From Mycocentrospora acerina (Eukaryota > Ascomycota > Dothideomycetes > Pleosporales), in the NCBI GenBank assembly GCA_022701365.1, contig JAKUHH010000090.1, forward strand, positions 811,024-875,023: a stretch of 64,000 nucleotides of DNA, read 5' to 3'. Shown here piece after piece: positions 1 to 11,678 of this stretch (position 1 is the first letter of the stretch; every line of letters starts with the position of its first letter). The notes beneath the pieces were generated by a model. That model ran no database searches. It had not been told where the DNA came from and was given only the letters and a program-made list of their open reading frames with translations. Both the position numbers and the translations under genes were made by a program.

Positions 1-234
1 GGGGACGTAATGCTGAAGCTTCTTCCACCGAGGCGAGAACAAGGAGCGGTTGCGCGGTACAACATCTTCTATTTCTAGGCTGCGTCGCGTGTCTGGTGTC
101 GCCAGTTTAAGACGCGACTCGTTTGGCGTGGCCGAGGACGAGCCGCTTGCAGTGATGCCGTCCGAGGTGGACATTGCTACTGTTGTTGCGGGCGTTTTGG
201 AGGCAGCGTCAGGGGATGTCATGTCGCGTGGCAT
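1..234 (-). CDS. N-terminal part of an unidentified gene cut by the left edge
   Basis: On the minus strand an ATG at 234 opens a frame that stays open for 78 codons to base 1, where the window ends. The first half is rich in Ser, Thr and Ala, as in many fungal regulatory-protein N-termini. The second half turns basic and aromatic, with the stretch RNRSLFSPRWKKLQHYV near the edge, which looks like real coding sequence. I do not recognise a family, and no signal peptide or membrane segment is visible. A second in-frame ATG lies four codons downstream, so the exact start is open. The next gene starts on the same strand at 2825. This is an inference from an open frame and composition only. Confidence 0.42.
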   Translation of the reverse strand, partial: MPRDMTSPDAASKTPATTVAMSTSDGITASGSSSATPNESRLKLATPDTRRSLEIEDVVPRNRSLFSPRWKKLQHYVP

Positions 235-629
235 TTGGGTCAAAGCTGCGCAGGTGACGACTAAGACCATTCTTGGAATGTTAACATGGTGGGAGCGTAT
301 TAGCCTGCGGTGGCCATGAAACGTGAACGCCTAGAGAGTGGCGGGCTGGCGGGCGTTGCGGCAAATGTCACCAAGACTTGGAGACTTGCAGACCCTAAGC
401 TGCGGTGCCAAGGCGAGGCATCTCAGACTACGTTATCATGTTCACTATTTGCGTCTGACGCTATGCAAGAGGTACTCGTGTGTTTGCGCATCTTCTCATT
501 CCATGGCCATGTCATGGCCATGTCATGGCAGAGCCTGGGCCAAAGCGTACAGTGCGCGCCAAGTATCCCAAGGCGGGCGGGTATCATTTAACTATCTAGC
601 TCCCTCAGTCACATCATCTTCCACAGACC
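235..629. other. Intergenic, about 395 bp
   Basis: This lies between the left-edge gene and the 3' end of the 731-residue membrane protein gene. Short frames are open on the plus strand but show no recognisable protein. A small imperfect repeat of CCATGGCCATGTCATGGCC type sits near 501-531. I see nothing else. Confidence 0.5.
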
Positions 630-2825
630 TCAAGGCAGGATCTTGGTCTCATCTTCCGCCTTCAGCCGATTCTTGATCATAGGTACAGGTACATATCCCG
701 AGTACCCAATCTCACCTTGAGCATGCTCCAACTTCCGCGTCACTTTGCCGACAAGCCGTGCGATCCAACGGTCATTCGCCATCGCTTGCACCGTGCTAGC
801 CCCAGCCTTGCGCATCCCCACTGCTGTCTTGTTCGATGCCTCTTTGAATCCTGTGTCGACTTTGCGCAGGAAAGCCTTAAAGCCCTTGTCCTCACCAATT
901 GTATTGTCGGATGCGAGGCTGCTAGCCTCGCTCTCGGAAGCGTTGCTAGCCGTACTATGGATGCTCGCAGCGCTCGCTCGCTTGAGTTCACGTTGTAGCT
1001 TTGCTTCTTCGAAATCTTTGTCACTTTCTATCACCTTGGTGGCTTTGACGAGTGCTGCGACAAAGTTGAGAAGATCCTGGTCGAATTGTGCTGGAAGGTG
1101 GGCGTGTCCAGAAACATGCATGTTTGCCTCGTCTCTGCGGCGTCTCTTGAGATCTTTCTGCATCTGTACAGCCTTGGGAGTACCTTCAACCTCCTTTATC
1201 GCCTGTTCTATTGCCATGTCTTCAAACTCGGTCAGTTTTTTAGGCATGATATGCTCATGATGCGGGAATAGGAACACAGGAATCGAGAGGATAGCGTCCG
1301 CGCCTCCCAGACGAACTACCTGTTTAAGCTCAACAGCATCTGGCAGCGCTCTGTATGCCATGACATCGGACATGGCAAAGTGGCACTTGATGTCAAGATT
1401 TGTGTTGAGTGGAAACTCAGCTGAGCTCTTAATTGGCCCAAGTTCAACGGCAAAATTCGCGTCTGAGCACCAAGCAGAGATGCGAGCCTCCAATCTTCGA
1501 ATCTCTGCATCTTGTCCCGTATAATGCTTGAAAAGGTATTTCCGCATCAAGCTCACAAACCATTTGCCGGAGCCAGCTGCTGTGACAGATTTGAAATTGA
1601 CAGGGTGCCAATAGCAGATAGGAGCCAGCATCAGTCGGTAGAGAAATGGAAACCGATGCAAGAACTTTTTGACTTGGGGGTAGTTGGTTTTGCGTAACGT
1701 CGAAACTCTAATCGACTTTGCAGGCGGGTGTGGTATCGAAGGACTGTCGTGGAGCCGTGCAGACACCGCTGCTCGAAAGTCATTTATGTTATCACAATCC
1801 AGTTTGCTGTCTCCCTCTTCGTGCTTTGATGCTTCTATCAACGCTTTCTTCGCTATTGTTATATGACTGGTATCATTGATGCGCTGCACATATTCTTGGT
1901 ACTTGATATTGGCAGACTCTTCGTCTGGAGATACTTGTTTCACGGATTCAAACGCCGACTTTGCGTCCTGAGAGTCTGTTGGAACTTCTCCAGCAGTCAT
2001 CTTTCGGACCATCTCGGCAGGTCTAGGCGTGGTACCATCAAGCGCAACAGTAGCTGCTCTCAAAATGGCAGTGTTGCTAACAAATACTCCGGGATCGTTG
2101 TCGGGCTCGGGCTTGCCATATTCCAAGGAACCAAAGGTAACTTCCCAGTCCCCTCCCTTCACGTTGGCGTAGACATCGTCAACCTCGATCTGTCTAAATA
2201 AAGGGACAGTGCATTTGTCCACCTGGATGGCTAATTCAATCTCATCGGACAGCTTGATGCCGGCCTCGATTCCATGCGCAACAAGTGTCAATGTTGAGAG
2301 CGATAGGGTGAGTCCTCGAATGACGAACAAGCCCTTGACTTCAGTATCGATTTCCAAAGCAGGAAGGTCAAAGAAGGCGATTTGGTCGTTGATAAAGTGG
2401 AGATCCCGAAGAAATGTCTTTCTCAAAGTGCGACGAGCCAAGCCAGCAGGAGCGTCAAACTGGAAAAGGCACGTGATGAGCAATGCCGGCCAGCAAAAAG
2501 CTGCAAATACTCCGTAGAGAAGCCAGGAAGTCGAACATACGGAGTATGCCAGATTGATAGTAGCGAATAGCGTCCAAACAGGAGCAAATGGCAAAATGCG
2601 ATAGCCATATGAATTCCCAAGCAAGATTGCATAGACCAATAACGGCGCTCCGGACAGCGTCCATCGAACAAGCCAGGACGTGAGGGTCACGCCAAGCACA
2701 ATGAATGCGAGGAAGACATTAGCAAGCAGATGCTTGCCACTGGATCCTAGTTTTGACACGGCCGTTGGTGCAACTGATTTGGGTTCTGGTGTGTGCGCGA
2801 AATCGTGCTTGTCGGAGGAGCCCAT
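630..2825 (-). CDS. Conserved-looking fungal membrane protein of unknown function, 731 residues
   Basis: This is a single uninterrupted frame of 731 codons, with ATG at 2825 and stop at 630-632. After about 30 polar residues come three or four hydrophobic segments, roughly residues 33-54, 59-70, 79-97 and 100-122, which should anchor the protein in a membrane. The rest looks like a large soluble domain with alternating beta-type patterns, and a conserved-looking block around residues 465-520 contains SIPVFLFPHHEH. Further on are basic (KRRRRDE) and Ser/Ala-rich stretches, and the C-terminus is charged. The layout (N-terminal membrane anchor plus beta-rich body) recalls mitochondrial or contact-site lipid-handling proteins such as Mdm31, but I cannot show homology by eye. 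The coding call is strong because of the length; the function is unknown. Confidence 0.8.
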   Translation of the reverse strand: MGSSDKHDFAHTPEPKSVAPTAVSKLGSSGKHLLANVFLAFIVLGVTLTSWLVRWTLSGAPLLVYAILLGNSYGYRILPFAPVWTLFATINLAYSVCSTSWLLYGVFAAFCWPALLITCLFQFDAPAGLARRTLRKTFLRDLHFINDQIAFFDLPALEIDTEVKGLFVIRGLTLSLSTLTLVAHGIEAGIKLSDEIELAIQVDKCTVPLFRQIEVDDVYANVKGGDWEVTFGSLEYGKPEPDNDPGVFVSNTAILRAATVALDGTTPRPAEMVRKMTAGEVPTDSQDAKSAFESVKQVSPDEESANIKYQEYVQRINDTSHITIAKKALIEASKHEEGDSKLDCDNINDFRAAVSARLHDSPSIPHPPAKSIRVSTLRKTNYPQVKKFLHRFPFLYRLMLAPICYWHPVNFKSVTAAGSGKWFVSLMRKYLFKHYTGQDAEIRRLEARISAWCSDANFAVELGPIKSSAEFPLNTNLDIKCHFAMSDVMAYRALPDAVELKQVVRLGGADAILSIPVFLFPHHEHIMPKKLTEFEDMAIEQAIKEVEGTPKAVQMQKDLKRRRRDEANMHVSGHAHLPAQFDQDLLNFVAALVKATKVIESDKDFEEAKLQRELKRASAASIHSTASNASESEASSLASDNTIGEDKGFKAFLRKVDTGFKEASNKTAVGMRKAGASTVQAMANDRWIARLVGKVTRKLEHAQGEIGYSGYVPVPMIKNRLKAEDETKILP

Positions 2826-5675
2826 GTCGACGCTAGTTGTCGGTATTGGTGAGGAGATTGATTACAATGAGCTTACAGTTTCTACCGCATGGCCGCTTTT
2901 TCTATCAAGGAGGGTTATTGGAATTGACAATTGTCGCTCGACAGCAGTCTTGTATGAACAACTAGCGGCCACAGAGTGGTCATTTCTTTGACCTTTGACA
3001 TGGGTGTGACGTCATTGCGCTGCCCACCCTAACCGCATCAAACGCGCATGGAAACCACGAGGCCCAAATATTGAACAATACAAGAACAGGGTAAATATCG
3101 ATGCCCGGAACATGTTCAAATTTGGCGTGTACCTGCTTGATGACCCATGTCGCCGATACCCCATGCATGTCGGACCAAACTACCGAAAGAGGCGTGGTGA
3201 CGTACATTCCATGATGCTGCATCATCAAAATATGATTCTCCAGATGCAGTTGGCACCTTCCACATTGAAATGGCCGTGGCGGATTTTACATAACGGCATC
3301 AATTCCCTAACCTCGCCCGACGTGTCTAACGACAACAGTCTACGTTGCGTTCAATCAATCACTGCCCTGCAAGGGTCCAGAGGCCGACTCGAGTTAAAAT
3401 ATGCACAGTGTCTCTCAGCAATTGAAGTAATATTCATTGTCTAACGTGAACAAGGTGACGACTATTTAGTCTAATGCACCTTCAGCCTGGCAACAACTTA
3501 GATGATCGGCTCATGACCGGCTTTTACACCAAGTCATTGTTTTCAACAATCACATGTCCTGCATATCAACGCATTCTGGCCTCTGAAGATACGACTCCAT
3601 TCAGATATCAGTATTCGTCCCCAGCAGAGTCGTGGTATCGAGAAAGGATATCTCAACTGTCGCAACCCTACTTTCATGGAGTTATACTCTACTTGAGGAC
3701 ATTATACGTAGCCCAACGACCAGCTCTATTTTTACTCGGCCCCTAACTTCAGTGTCCCTAAGTATGATACAATGCACCTGGATCTTAGCCCTCCATCGTC
3801 TCCCTTAATCTCTTGCTCTGTCGAGAGCAAGGCTGAAACATGGTCCAACTGTGATAATTCTAATCTCTTCGTAGCATTGTCTTTAGACTCTTAAACTGCA
3901 TCAACAGTTATAAGGCTGGATATTTTAGGATCCTCCCATGGTGCGATTTAATCATATTCGAACCGCAGAACGCCCGATCCTTCAAGGAGAGTAACGTCTT
4001 TAACACAACATCTCTAGAACTAGAGATGTTCCCGCGGAATCTCATACGTTGGCTCAAATCTACGCAGTTTTCTGCAACTGTAATGTGTGCATCTCTTCTA
4101 CAAGTGTCTTTTAGCGAATCTCCACTGATGTTTTTGTTCGAAAGAGACCTCTCTGCTCTATTATCCCTTGCAACACACTATTTAAAGAGGGTAAACTCCT
4201 CTACAACCAGACAACCTACTCTTTAGCTGTAATACATTCGTGTCACCCTATATCCTCCGTGCGTCACAAGTTTCGTCTGTTGAATTTGGCGTCACCGTTA
4301 TATCGACTCATTCTACTTGTTTGACAGAAACCTGAAGCTTCGTAGTGGACGAAGAATTAGGTAGAAATTGTTACAGCTTCATCCTCCAATACAAAAATAC
4401 ATTTATCTAGCAACCCAATTATGGTCTAATGTAATGATCGTCATGCACTCATCATCGGTGCCTCCGGCTTAATTAGCTGGTCAATCAACTGTGTCAGCCA
4501 TACCCATCGCCATCGCCTTTCACCCAAATTACTGCCCTGGTATACTGGCCGATGTAGTCAAAGAACTCTTTTTGGCCTGAGAGTTCATCTCGAAAACCAG
4601 GGCTTTGTCTTGCTACTGAATTTGCTCTGTTCTCTCATGAAAAAGAACTTGAAGACAGCTTGAAAGCAAACGTATCGCATGTTGAATCAGTTAGCAATGT
4701 CTACTTTTTCGATGACTCTCTTATGGATCAGAAAAAAAATTTAGTCTTGATTCAACGTTAGAAAACGTTGATTTATAATTGGAGATTGACATAAACACGG
4801 GTATGACACGACGCGTCCTACGCATTATCACAAAAAATACCAAAGAATTAATTCTTTACTTGCCCAAGTGGCGGGAGGGTAGTTCAATTTCCTATCCCAA
4901 TCAATTGTTTCTAAACGAGCCAGGATTTGCGCCGCTGCTTCCCAAACAGTTCAAGGGAAAGGCTTTCAACGTCACCGACAATGCTACACCAAGTTCGATG
5001 AATGAGAGCCGGCCACAAATCACGAGCTGGTATGGATTAAAAGGTGTTCCAACAATTAAATTAGAAAATCGGGTGTTAAAGGTGTGGATATACAGAATTC
5101 TATGCTGTTGGATAGTTACGGATATTGGTTGATGGTTGATCGGCAGCTGAATCTAGACAAGATCAGAGCGGCTAGTTTCGAAGAGGAGCGAAAACCAGAG
5201 GAAGGACGGTGACAGACTTTTGAGATGTTCAAGAAGGCGAGAATGGTCTCATGGGGAAATATGGTCTATAAAAGAAAAAACTTATCTTAGTTTGTTCATT
5301 AATACTTTCGATTTCCTCTACATGACGTACAAAGGCTGGGGTACATCGCCTGTGCTGAAACACCCCGCAGCATGTAAGCAACGGTACTCGGCTTGGTACT
5401 TGGCTTCCATTTCTTCGACCTTCCTAATGAAGACTCGCAAACTAAATTATATTCACGATATGTGCAATCCAAGTACTGCCAAGTGAACCCTGATAGTGGC
5501 TCTAGCCCAACATTGTAGATGTTGATGAAAAATAGAACTTTAGGGTAGGTAGCTGGCATTGCCAATGCCGACGGATACCACTACGACGGAAGATATTTAG
5601 GGAGAACGTAGGAAACCCCAATTTTGAAGTTTGCATCGTTGTTCGCTTTGAGGTTGTGTTGCCTCATTCTGTACT
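2826..5675. other. Intergenic, about 2.85 kb, AT-rich in its right half
   Basis: This is the divergent region between the membrane protein gene (-) and the S10 peptidase gene (+). Base composition becomes visibly AT-rich from about 3700 to 5600. Several frames of 60-117 codons are open, the longest on the plus strand at 4779-5132, but none shows a domain, signal peptide or plausible exon joins. No transposon ends or long repeats were noticed. It may be an old, mutated repeat, but I cannot demonstrate RIP by eye. Confidence 0.5.
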
Positions 5676-7979
5676 ATGTTGACAGACACCCCCCTAATCG
5701 CCACTGCTTTGTTGGCACTAGCAGTCCCAGTAGTTGCCCAGTTTCCAGTAGAGCCCACAGGGATCAAAGTCTTGCAGTCTCGCTTTGGTGATGGTGTGGC
5801 TATCACATACAAAGAAGTACATCCGCAGTTTTCTTGTTTGAATATGAAACGATCACGAGATCTGACTTCGGCACAATTTTCAGAATGATCTCTGCGAGAC
5901 CACACCCGGTGTTAGGTCTTACTCCGGTCACGTTCGACTTCCTCCTGGAACCGCAGATCTCGGGCAAGGACAAGATTACCCTATAAACTCTGTATGCATG
6001 GCTGTCTGATCTGCGTTGAAGATCTCTTGTCTAATATCTGCGCTTGTAGTTCTTCTGGTTTTTCGAAGCTCGAAATGATCCTGCTAACGCCCCTCTAACA
6101 ATTTGGTTAAACGGAGGTCCTGGAAGCTCATCTATGTATGGCATACTCGAGGAGAATGGCCCATGCTACGCAAATCCCGACTCAAATTCTACAAGACTTT
6201 CCGAATGGAGTTGGAACAATGAATGTCAGTTGAGTTCCAATTGGCGTAACAAGAAAATACTAAATTTTTCAAGCAAACATGCTCTTCTTTGATCAGCCAG
6301 TACAAGTTGGCTTGTGGGTTCCTCAGATTCTCCACCTATTTCAGAGGTCCGACTAATCTATTGTCCAGCTCCTATGACACTTTGCAAAACATCACTAGGG
6401 ATCTTGTAGATGGTACTGTCACGCTGCTCAATACTACAGATCCAGTTCCTAAGCAAAACTCAACACTACTCACAGGAACATATCCTAGCCGTGAACCAAA
6501 TAATACTGCGTTTGGTAGCGTAAACGGAGCTGTCGCCGCTTGGCACTTTGTTCAAGCGTGGTTCCAAGAGTTTCCTCATTACTTGCCAAACGACACTCGC
6601 ATCAGCCTTGCTGCTCAGTCTTACGGTGGCCGCTATGGACCAGCCATGTTATCATTCTTTGAGAAACAGAATCAGCGGATTGAAAATGGCACATGGGATG
6701 GTGGTGAGGGCGAACAATTCATTATCCATATTGATACCCTCTTGTTGATCTCTGGATGTATAGACCGGTATGTCCAATTTCCGTTCTACCCACAACAGGC
6801 GTTTCGAGAAAACGGTTACGGCATCGAAGCAGTCAATGAGACCACATACAACTCTATGGTTGCATCTGTGCCTCAGTGTCTTGAAAAAATTCAGGACTGC
6901 CGTGATATTGCTGCGGAAGACGACCCGGAAAATCTCGGCATTAATGCAGCTGTGAACGGTGTTTGCGAAGACGCAGAAACCTTTTGTCGTGCAAATATTG
7001 TGAGTCCATATACACAGTATTCTGGCCTAGACTATTATGATATTACGACCCAATCACCACCTCCTTTTCCCCCGCCGTTCCATGAGGGTTTCCTGAATAG
7101 GGAGTGGGTACAAGCGGAGCTGGGCGTGCCACTCAATTGGACAGGTAGCTCCCCGCAAGCTTCAGCTGCTTATCGCAGTATCGGAGACTATCCACGCGAT
7201 TCCTGGTTGGATGACCTTGGATTTCTGCTTGACAACGGTATTAAGGTCTCACTCGTATATGGGGACTTGGACTTTGCCTGTCCGGTGCGTTAAATTAATA
7301 CATTGTTTACTCTAGAATAGCACTAATGCAACCTCAGTGGGCAGGTGGCGATGCCGTTGCAAAGGCAATCAACTGGACGGGATCTGCTGGTTACGCCGAA
7401 GCTCAATACGCTGAGATTCAAACGAATGATTCTTATATAGGTGGACTTGTCCGACAGTACGGCAATCTCAGCTACATCCGCACGTACCAGGCCGGCCATG
7501 CTATTCCCTCATATCAGCCTGAAACCGCCTATAAGATCTTTACCCGGGTTTTGTTCAACCTCGATATTGCCACAGGTACCAAGTCGACGGCTGGTACCGA
7601 TCATAACACTACTTACAAGAGCACTGGTCGTACTGATCCGAACGTACAACTAGAAGCTTCAGGACAGGAGTTAACCTACTGTTACACTTATGACGCCGGC
7701 TCATGCTACGAGTGGCAACAAGAAGCTATTCTCAATGGTACTGCTGAAATCTGTGAATGGCTCTTTGTGGACGCCAATTCCACACGGCTATTCCCAAGTG
7801 TCATCGCGAAGTGCCGAGCAGAGTGGGATAGTCATCGAGAAGGCAACGGAACGAAGCCTGGAGAGAATAGCAACTATTTAGGACCTTTTTTCGAAGGCGC
7901 TGCGGCAACAGCTGCAGTAAATATTTGGGTAGCGTTGTGGATAGTTGCAGCTTCTACTGTAATTAGTAGTATGTTGTAA
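5676..7979 (+). CDS. Secreted serine carboxypeptidase, peptidase family S10, six exons
   Basis: The exons are 5676-5816, 5884-5991, 6050-6224, 6274-6313, 6369-7284 and 7338-7979, giving 673 residues. All five introns are 49-67 nt with GT...AG ends and branch-like CTGAC or CTAA motifs. The enzyme should release C-terminal amino acids in the secretory pathway or outside the cell. An N-terminal signal peptide ends near AVPVVAQF. The oxyanion-hole motif is WLNGGPGSSSM, the nucleophile is Ser239 in AAQSYGGRYG (the family form is GESYAG), the likely catalytic Asp456 is in YGDLDFACP, and His514 is in YQAGHAIPSYQP. The first intron joins ITYKE to NDLCETTPGVRSY, and the fourth restores VGFSYD. There are many N-glycosylation sites. 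The last 20 residues are hydrophobic, suggesting a GPI or membrane anchor. It is transcribed toward the DUF2235 gene. Family assignment is firm; the exact substrate is unknown. Confidence 0.92.
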
Positions 7980-9373
7980 GATTTTCTCCCCGTTATGTGT
8001 CAAGAATATGGCTATATATAAAGCGACCACTGTCTAGAGTCTCTTAGAAGAAAACTAAAATTGCACTACTTTAGTTTCAAGTAAGACTGCGTGTTTGGTC
8101 TACAATGTTTATTTAAATTGCAAAGAATAGTGCAACATTCCGAAACCTACTGCATTGTTCAAAATACGTACACAGTCTTCTCAACACCACCTAATGGCTT
8201 CCTGTTTTCTCTAGTACTCGTGTAGAGTATGGAGTGTGCTCCGCCTATCAACCCATGGCACCGCTTTCCTCTTTTAAAAAATATACCTCCCGAAAGAGCA
8301 GGCAAATAACCAGGCAATTTTTAATCCTAAGTCTCCGTCATCGTCCCATATTATCGCCGTGCGCTTTGTGCTGTAAAAAAATCGCTATCTTAGACTCGTT
8401 CATTTCCACATACCAGCAGCAGATTCTAGATAAAACCAGTAACAGGCGCAGCTTTTTCAGAAATTTTATTAATTATGAGACAAGATAAATTAAACAGATA
8501 GCTAAAAATAAGCGTGTTAGATTTTGGTGCCAGTTCTTGCGCCCAGATTGGCTATTTACAACAGGAAGATTATATATGAGGATTTCTTGGAAGCAACTAT
8601 GAACAGTTCGAACAGGTGCCACGTCAGTAAGGGTAATAACAAGGCAAACATAACTTTAATTACTCTAACACGTAGATTTAATAAAGTCGCTAAATTAATC
8701 TCAAGCCACTGCTCTGTGGCTTTTTTTTTCTACACATACACAATGTCGAGTTTCTCGTATTGGAGCAAGGATAGCAGACTTGATATTACTATCGTGATAC
8801 AAGCAGTAATTGGAGGAGAAGCATTCTGATAATACAAACGATAAGTTTTTACAAACAAGGGTGGTGGATATACGTTATTGATCCCGAAGTTCAGAATGAG
8901 CAAAGTTGTCGTTGGTATTTGTCAAGGCGTTGGAAAAATTCTCAATTGAGAATGGGAATTTTTCTACATATGTAAAGGAGAAATTACAATTTCACTGCAT
9001 TGGCTTGAAAAATCCCCTCTGTAAGTGATCACTGAAAACAATTAACTCCTCTTCTTCCTAGTTCTGACTGCTTCGGTTGCCGTCAAAGCTGCGACTTTTG
9101 AAAGACATGCCTTTTGCCGATTTACCATATCCCGAAAAGCCCAAATTTAGTTGTTTGAGAGACAGTCACTAAAAATAAAAAAACATAGGCATAATTGGGG
9201 TTTATTGACACTGAATCATTGGAAGTAGCGTACTTGTTAAGAGGTCTTGAACCAACGATCCACTCTTTATTTTCTGAAGTGGGGACCTTTTGCAAATTAA
9301 GAGAAACTAAGGATAGGCGAGGAATATAAATCTTCTCTAATCATAATGCTCAATGCCCAACTTGGTGTTTTTC
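7980..9373. other. Intergenic, about 1.4 kb, AT-rich, between convergent genes
   Basis: This lies between the stop of the S10 peptidase gene and the stop of the DUF2235 gene, so it holds two 3' flanks. It is AT-rich with poly-A and poly-T runs. Frames of 84 and 101 codons are open but show nothing protein-like. No repeat or RNA gene was recognised. Confidence 0.5.
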
Positions 9374-11678
9374 TTACGGCCCTCCTGACATCGCTTTCAT
9401 AATAGCACTATCATTTGTCTTCGATCGAATCGGTTTCTCTTTCCGGATGAAGCACTCACCCGACGCATGTCCTGCATCACAAGCAACAACCCATTTGCCG
9501 ATGCCCATCTCTTTGGGCGCTCGCCTCACACCTCTTCCTCCTCCACCAACAATCAAATTTCCAGGTCGATAAGTCTCGTCTGCAAACATACGCTTGATCA
9601 CACTCGAATGTACGATTGCGTTTTCAGGAATATCACGAGTCTCACCTTTGGGAAGAGGCCAGGTGATGGCTTTCCAACTCCCATCGTCGCGCAAATCCAT
9701 GCGTCGGAAGGGCATGTACTCCATCACATTCCAAGAGATGACGCTCATAGCGCCGACTCCATTGTTGAATTGAAGTACATCATGTATGCGGCCTTTTGTG
9801 GTCGCATAGTGAAGGTATCGATGAAAGCTTGTATCTGGGTGGTTGATATGGTGATCAGGTATGTGCAGTTCATCCACGAAGTCGATAGTTGTGCCGTTCT
9901 CCAGACGAACTGCTCCGTTTACTTGGGGATTAGCGGACGATAGATCAACGTTCGATACTCGCGGTGGAGAACCAGAATCAATCTCGATCTCAGGAATGCC
10001 AGCTTGCTGGTTGGATCCCAAGATGAACGATTCATCCTCCCAGCAGTTCAATGCTTCAAGTTTATCTTCGTCAAATTGGAGCCCAGCCTTTTGTGCCTCA
10101 TGAACCATCCAAACGAGAGGTACATGACTCAACGCCGAATCATGTCCTTCGTCCAGGGGCCAGCCACCGCCGATATCCTGGATAAGTTAGCTAACTGGTA
10201 AGTATCATCAAGTCTGAAGTCTTCTTACAGCGTGGCAGCCTGGAAACCACACCTCCCGAATGTCCTGCTCAGCATCGTCGTCACCCCAGGAGTCTCGAGC
10301 TTGGATGTGATCTGACATGACAGATGTTGCACCCGAATTACAACGACTTCCATCATTGTTGAAAGAATAGCTTGGACTCCGGCTTCGAACTCCAGAGGTT
10401 TCGTGAGGATTTGTAAATCGCTCAGGTGGTGCCAGAGTTTCACGGCGGCCCCTCTGTCGCTCTCCTTTCTTCTCGTTCCGCTCTTCAGTGGGGTCATCAG
10501 TGTGGATGTTTTGAATTATCTCATTCAAGTGACGATGCTTATGATGGCGCTTATAGAGCATGGACTTGTCCGATTTCTCTTGTGAGATGAGATCTTGACG
10601 AAACTTGGCACGGCGCTCATCAATGGAGACAGCATGACGGATGACTTTCGCAGAACTCCTGGCGGTGTATGGAAATTTGGTGCGCTGCATCCAAGCACTC
10701 TCAAAGCGGGGGACACTGTTAACGGTGTCGAAGAGCCCAAGGAAGCGTATAGGTCGAACTGGTCGACTAAAGGTTTCTCTGAATGCGCACATGAACTCTA
10801 AGAGAACTTTCTTCTCTTTGTTATCTCCACTGTCACTTTCTGATCGACACTGCCACTTCTGGAATGTTCTTGACCAAACGGGTCAGCACCGCAGTTTATG
10901 AGGGACTGTTGATACACTCACTTCCAAGCGAATTGGCACATCTCTTCATTACCAGCCTGAATGACGTCAATTTTCTATTCGGACTCGTGAGTTTTGCAGA
11001 GCACTTACAGATAGAAGGCCGACATGATCCAGCATCTCGGCAAGAAATCGAGCGGTATACGCGCCTCTCGAAAACCCGAAAAAGAAAATGTCGTCACCAG
11101 GTGTATAATATCTCATCAAAAACTACAACGTAAACGTTAGTAAACTGGTAGAGACTTGGATGAAACCATACGTTCGGCAGTGATACGGCGACCAGGTCGG
11201 TTCTACGTGCACACACACACACAATCGTGAATTCTCCTCGTACGCGTTTGCCAAGCACGTGTTATGTTGCCTGAAACAGAAAAGCCACTATCAAAAGATG
11301 ATGCACTCACTCTGTATCCTGCCATGACATGTAGATCGAAAGATGTACCTGAATCAAGTCAGTCGTTGTTGTCAATCATGTTTGACTCTGCCCACCAATT
11401 GCACTGTCTTTGGCCTTTGCATACCAGGACTTGAATCTGTCGATCCGACTTGTTCGTGTCATGGAGCCGTTGGGTTTTGTGACATAGGTCCCAATGCCAG
11501 GCTGGTAATAATGGAACTGGTCATCGCCTTCACGATCAAGCATGCGATAAATCTTTAGGATGTTGCTGTCCGCGTCGGTTCCAGAAAACTTGTTGCCGGT
11601 GCCATCAAAGCAGAGGACAAATTGCTTGCGTGCATGCACTGGTGGCCGCACTGGCGCTGTGTATTCCATATTGTTCAT
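9374..11678 (-). CDS. DUF2235 alpha/beta-hydrolase (Tle1-like lipase fold), six exons
   Basis: The exons on the minus strand are 11678-11396, 11348-11311, 11122-11009, 10956-10922, 10868-10229 and 10177-9374, giving 637 residues. Introns are 47, 188, 52, 53 and 51 nt, and the 188 nt one contains a CA/GT repeat. DUF2235 contains the catalytic domain of bacterial Tle1 phospholipases; fungal members are mostly uncharacterised, presumably cytosolic, hydrolases. Visible landmarks are the N-terminal FVLCFDGTGNKFSG, YYQPGIGTY, the nucleophile elbow GFSRGAYTARF with Ser125, FLGLFDTVNSVP with Asp204, and WFPGCHADIGGGWPLDEGH with His369 spanning the last splice junction. A charged low-complexity insert (about residues 250-340) precedes the His motif. 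It starts 1.9 kb from, and divergent to, the Ppo oxygenase gene. The acceptor at 10869 was chosen because it alone keeps the frame and gives AWKTFQKWQ. Enzymatic specificity is inference. Confidence 0.9.

Noticed and set aside
4779..5132. A 117-codon plus-strand frame in the AT-rich region before the S10 peptidase gene
   Set aside because: It has no recognisable motif, begins without a plausible context and is not joined to any other frame. It is most likely chance.
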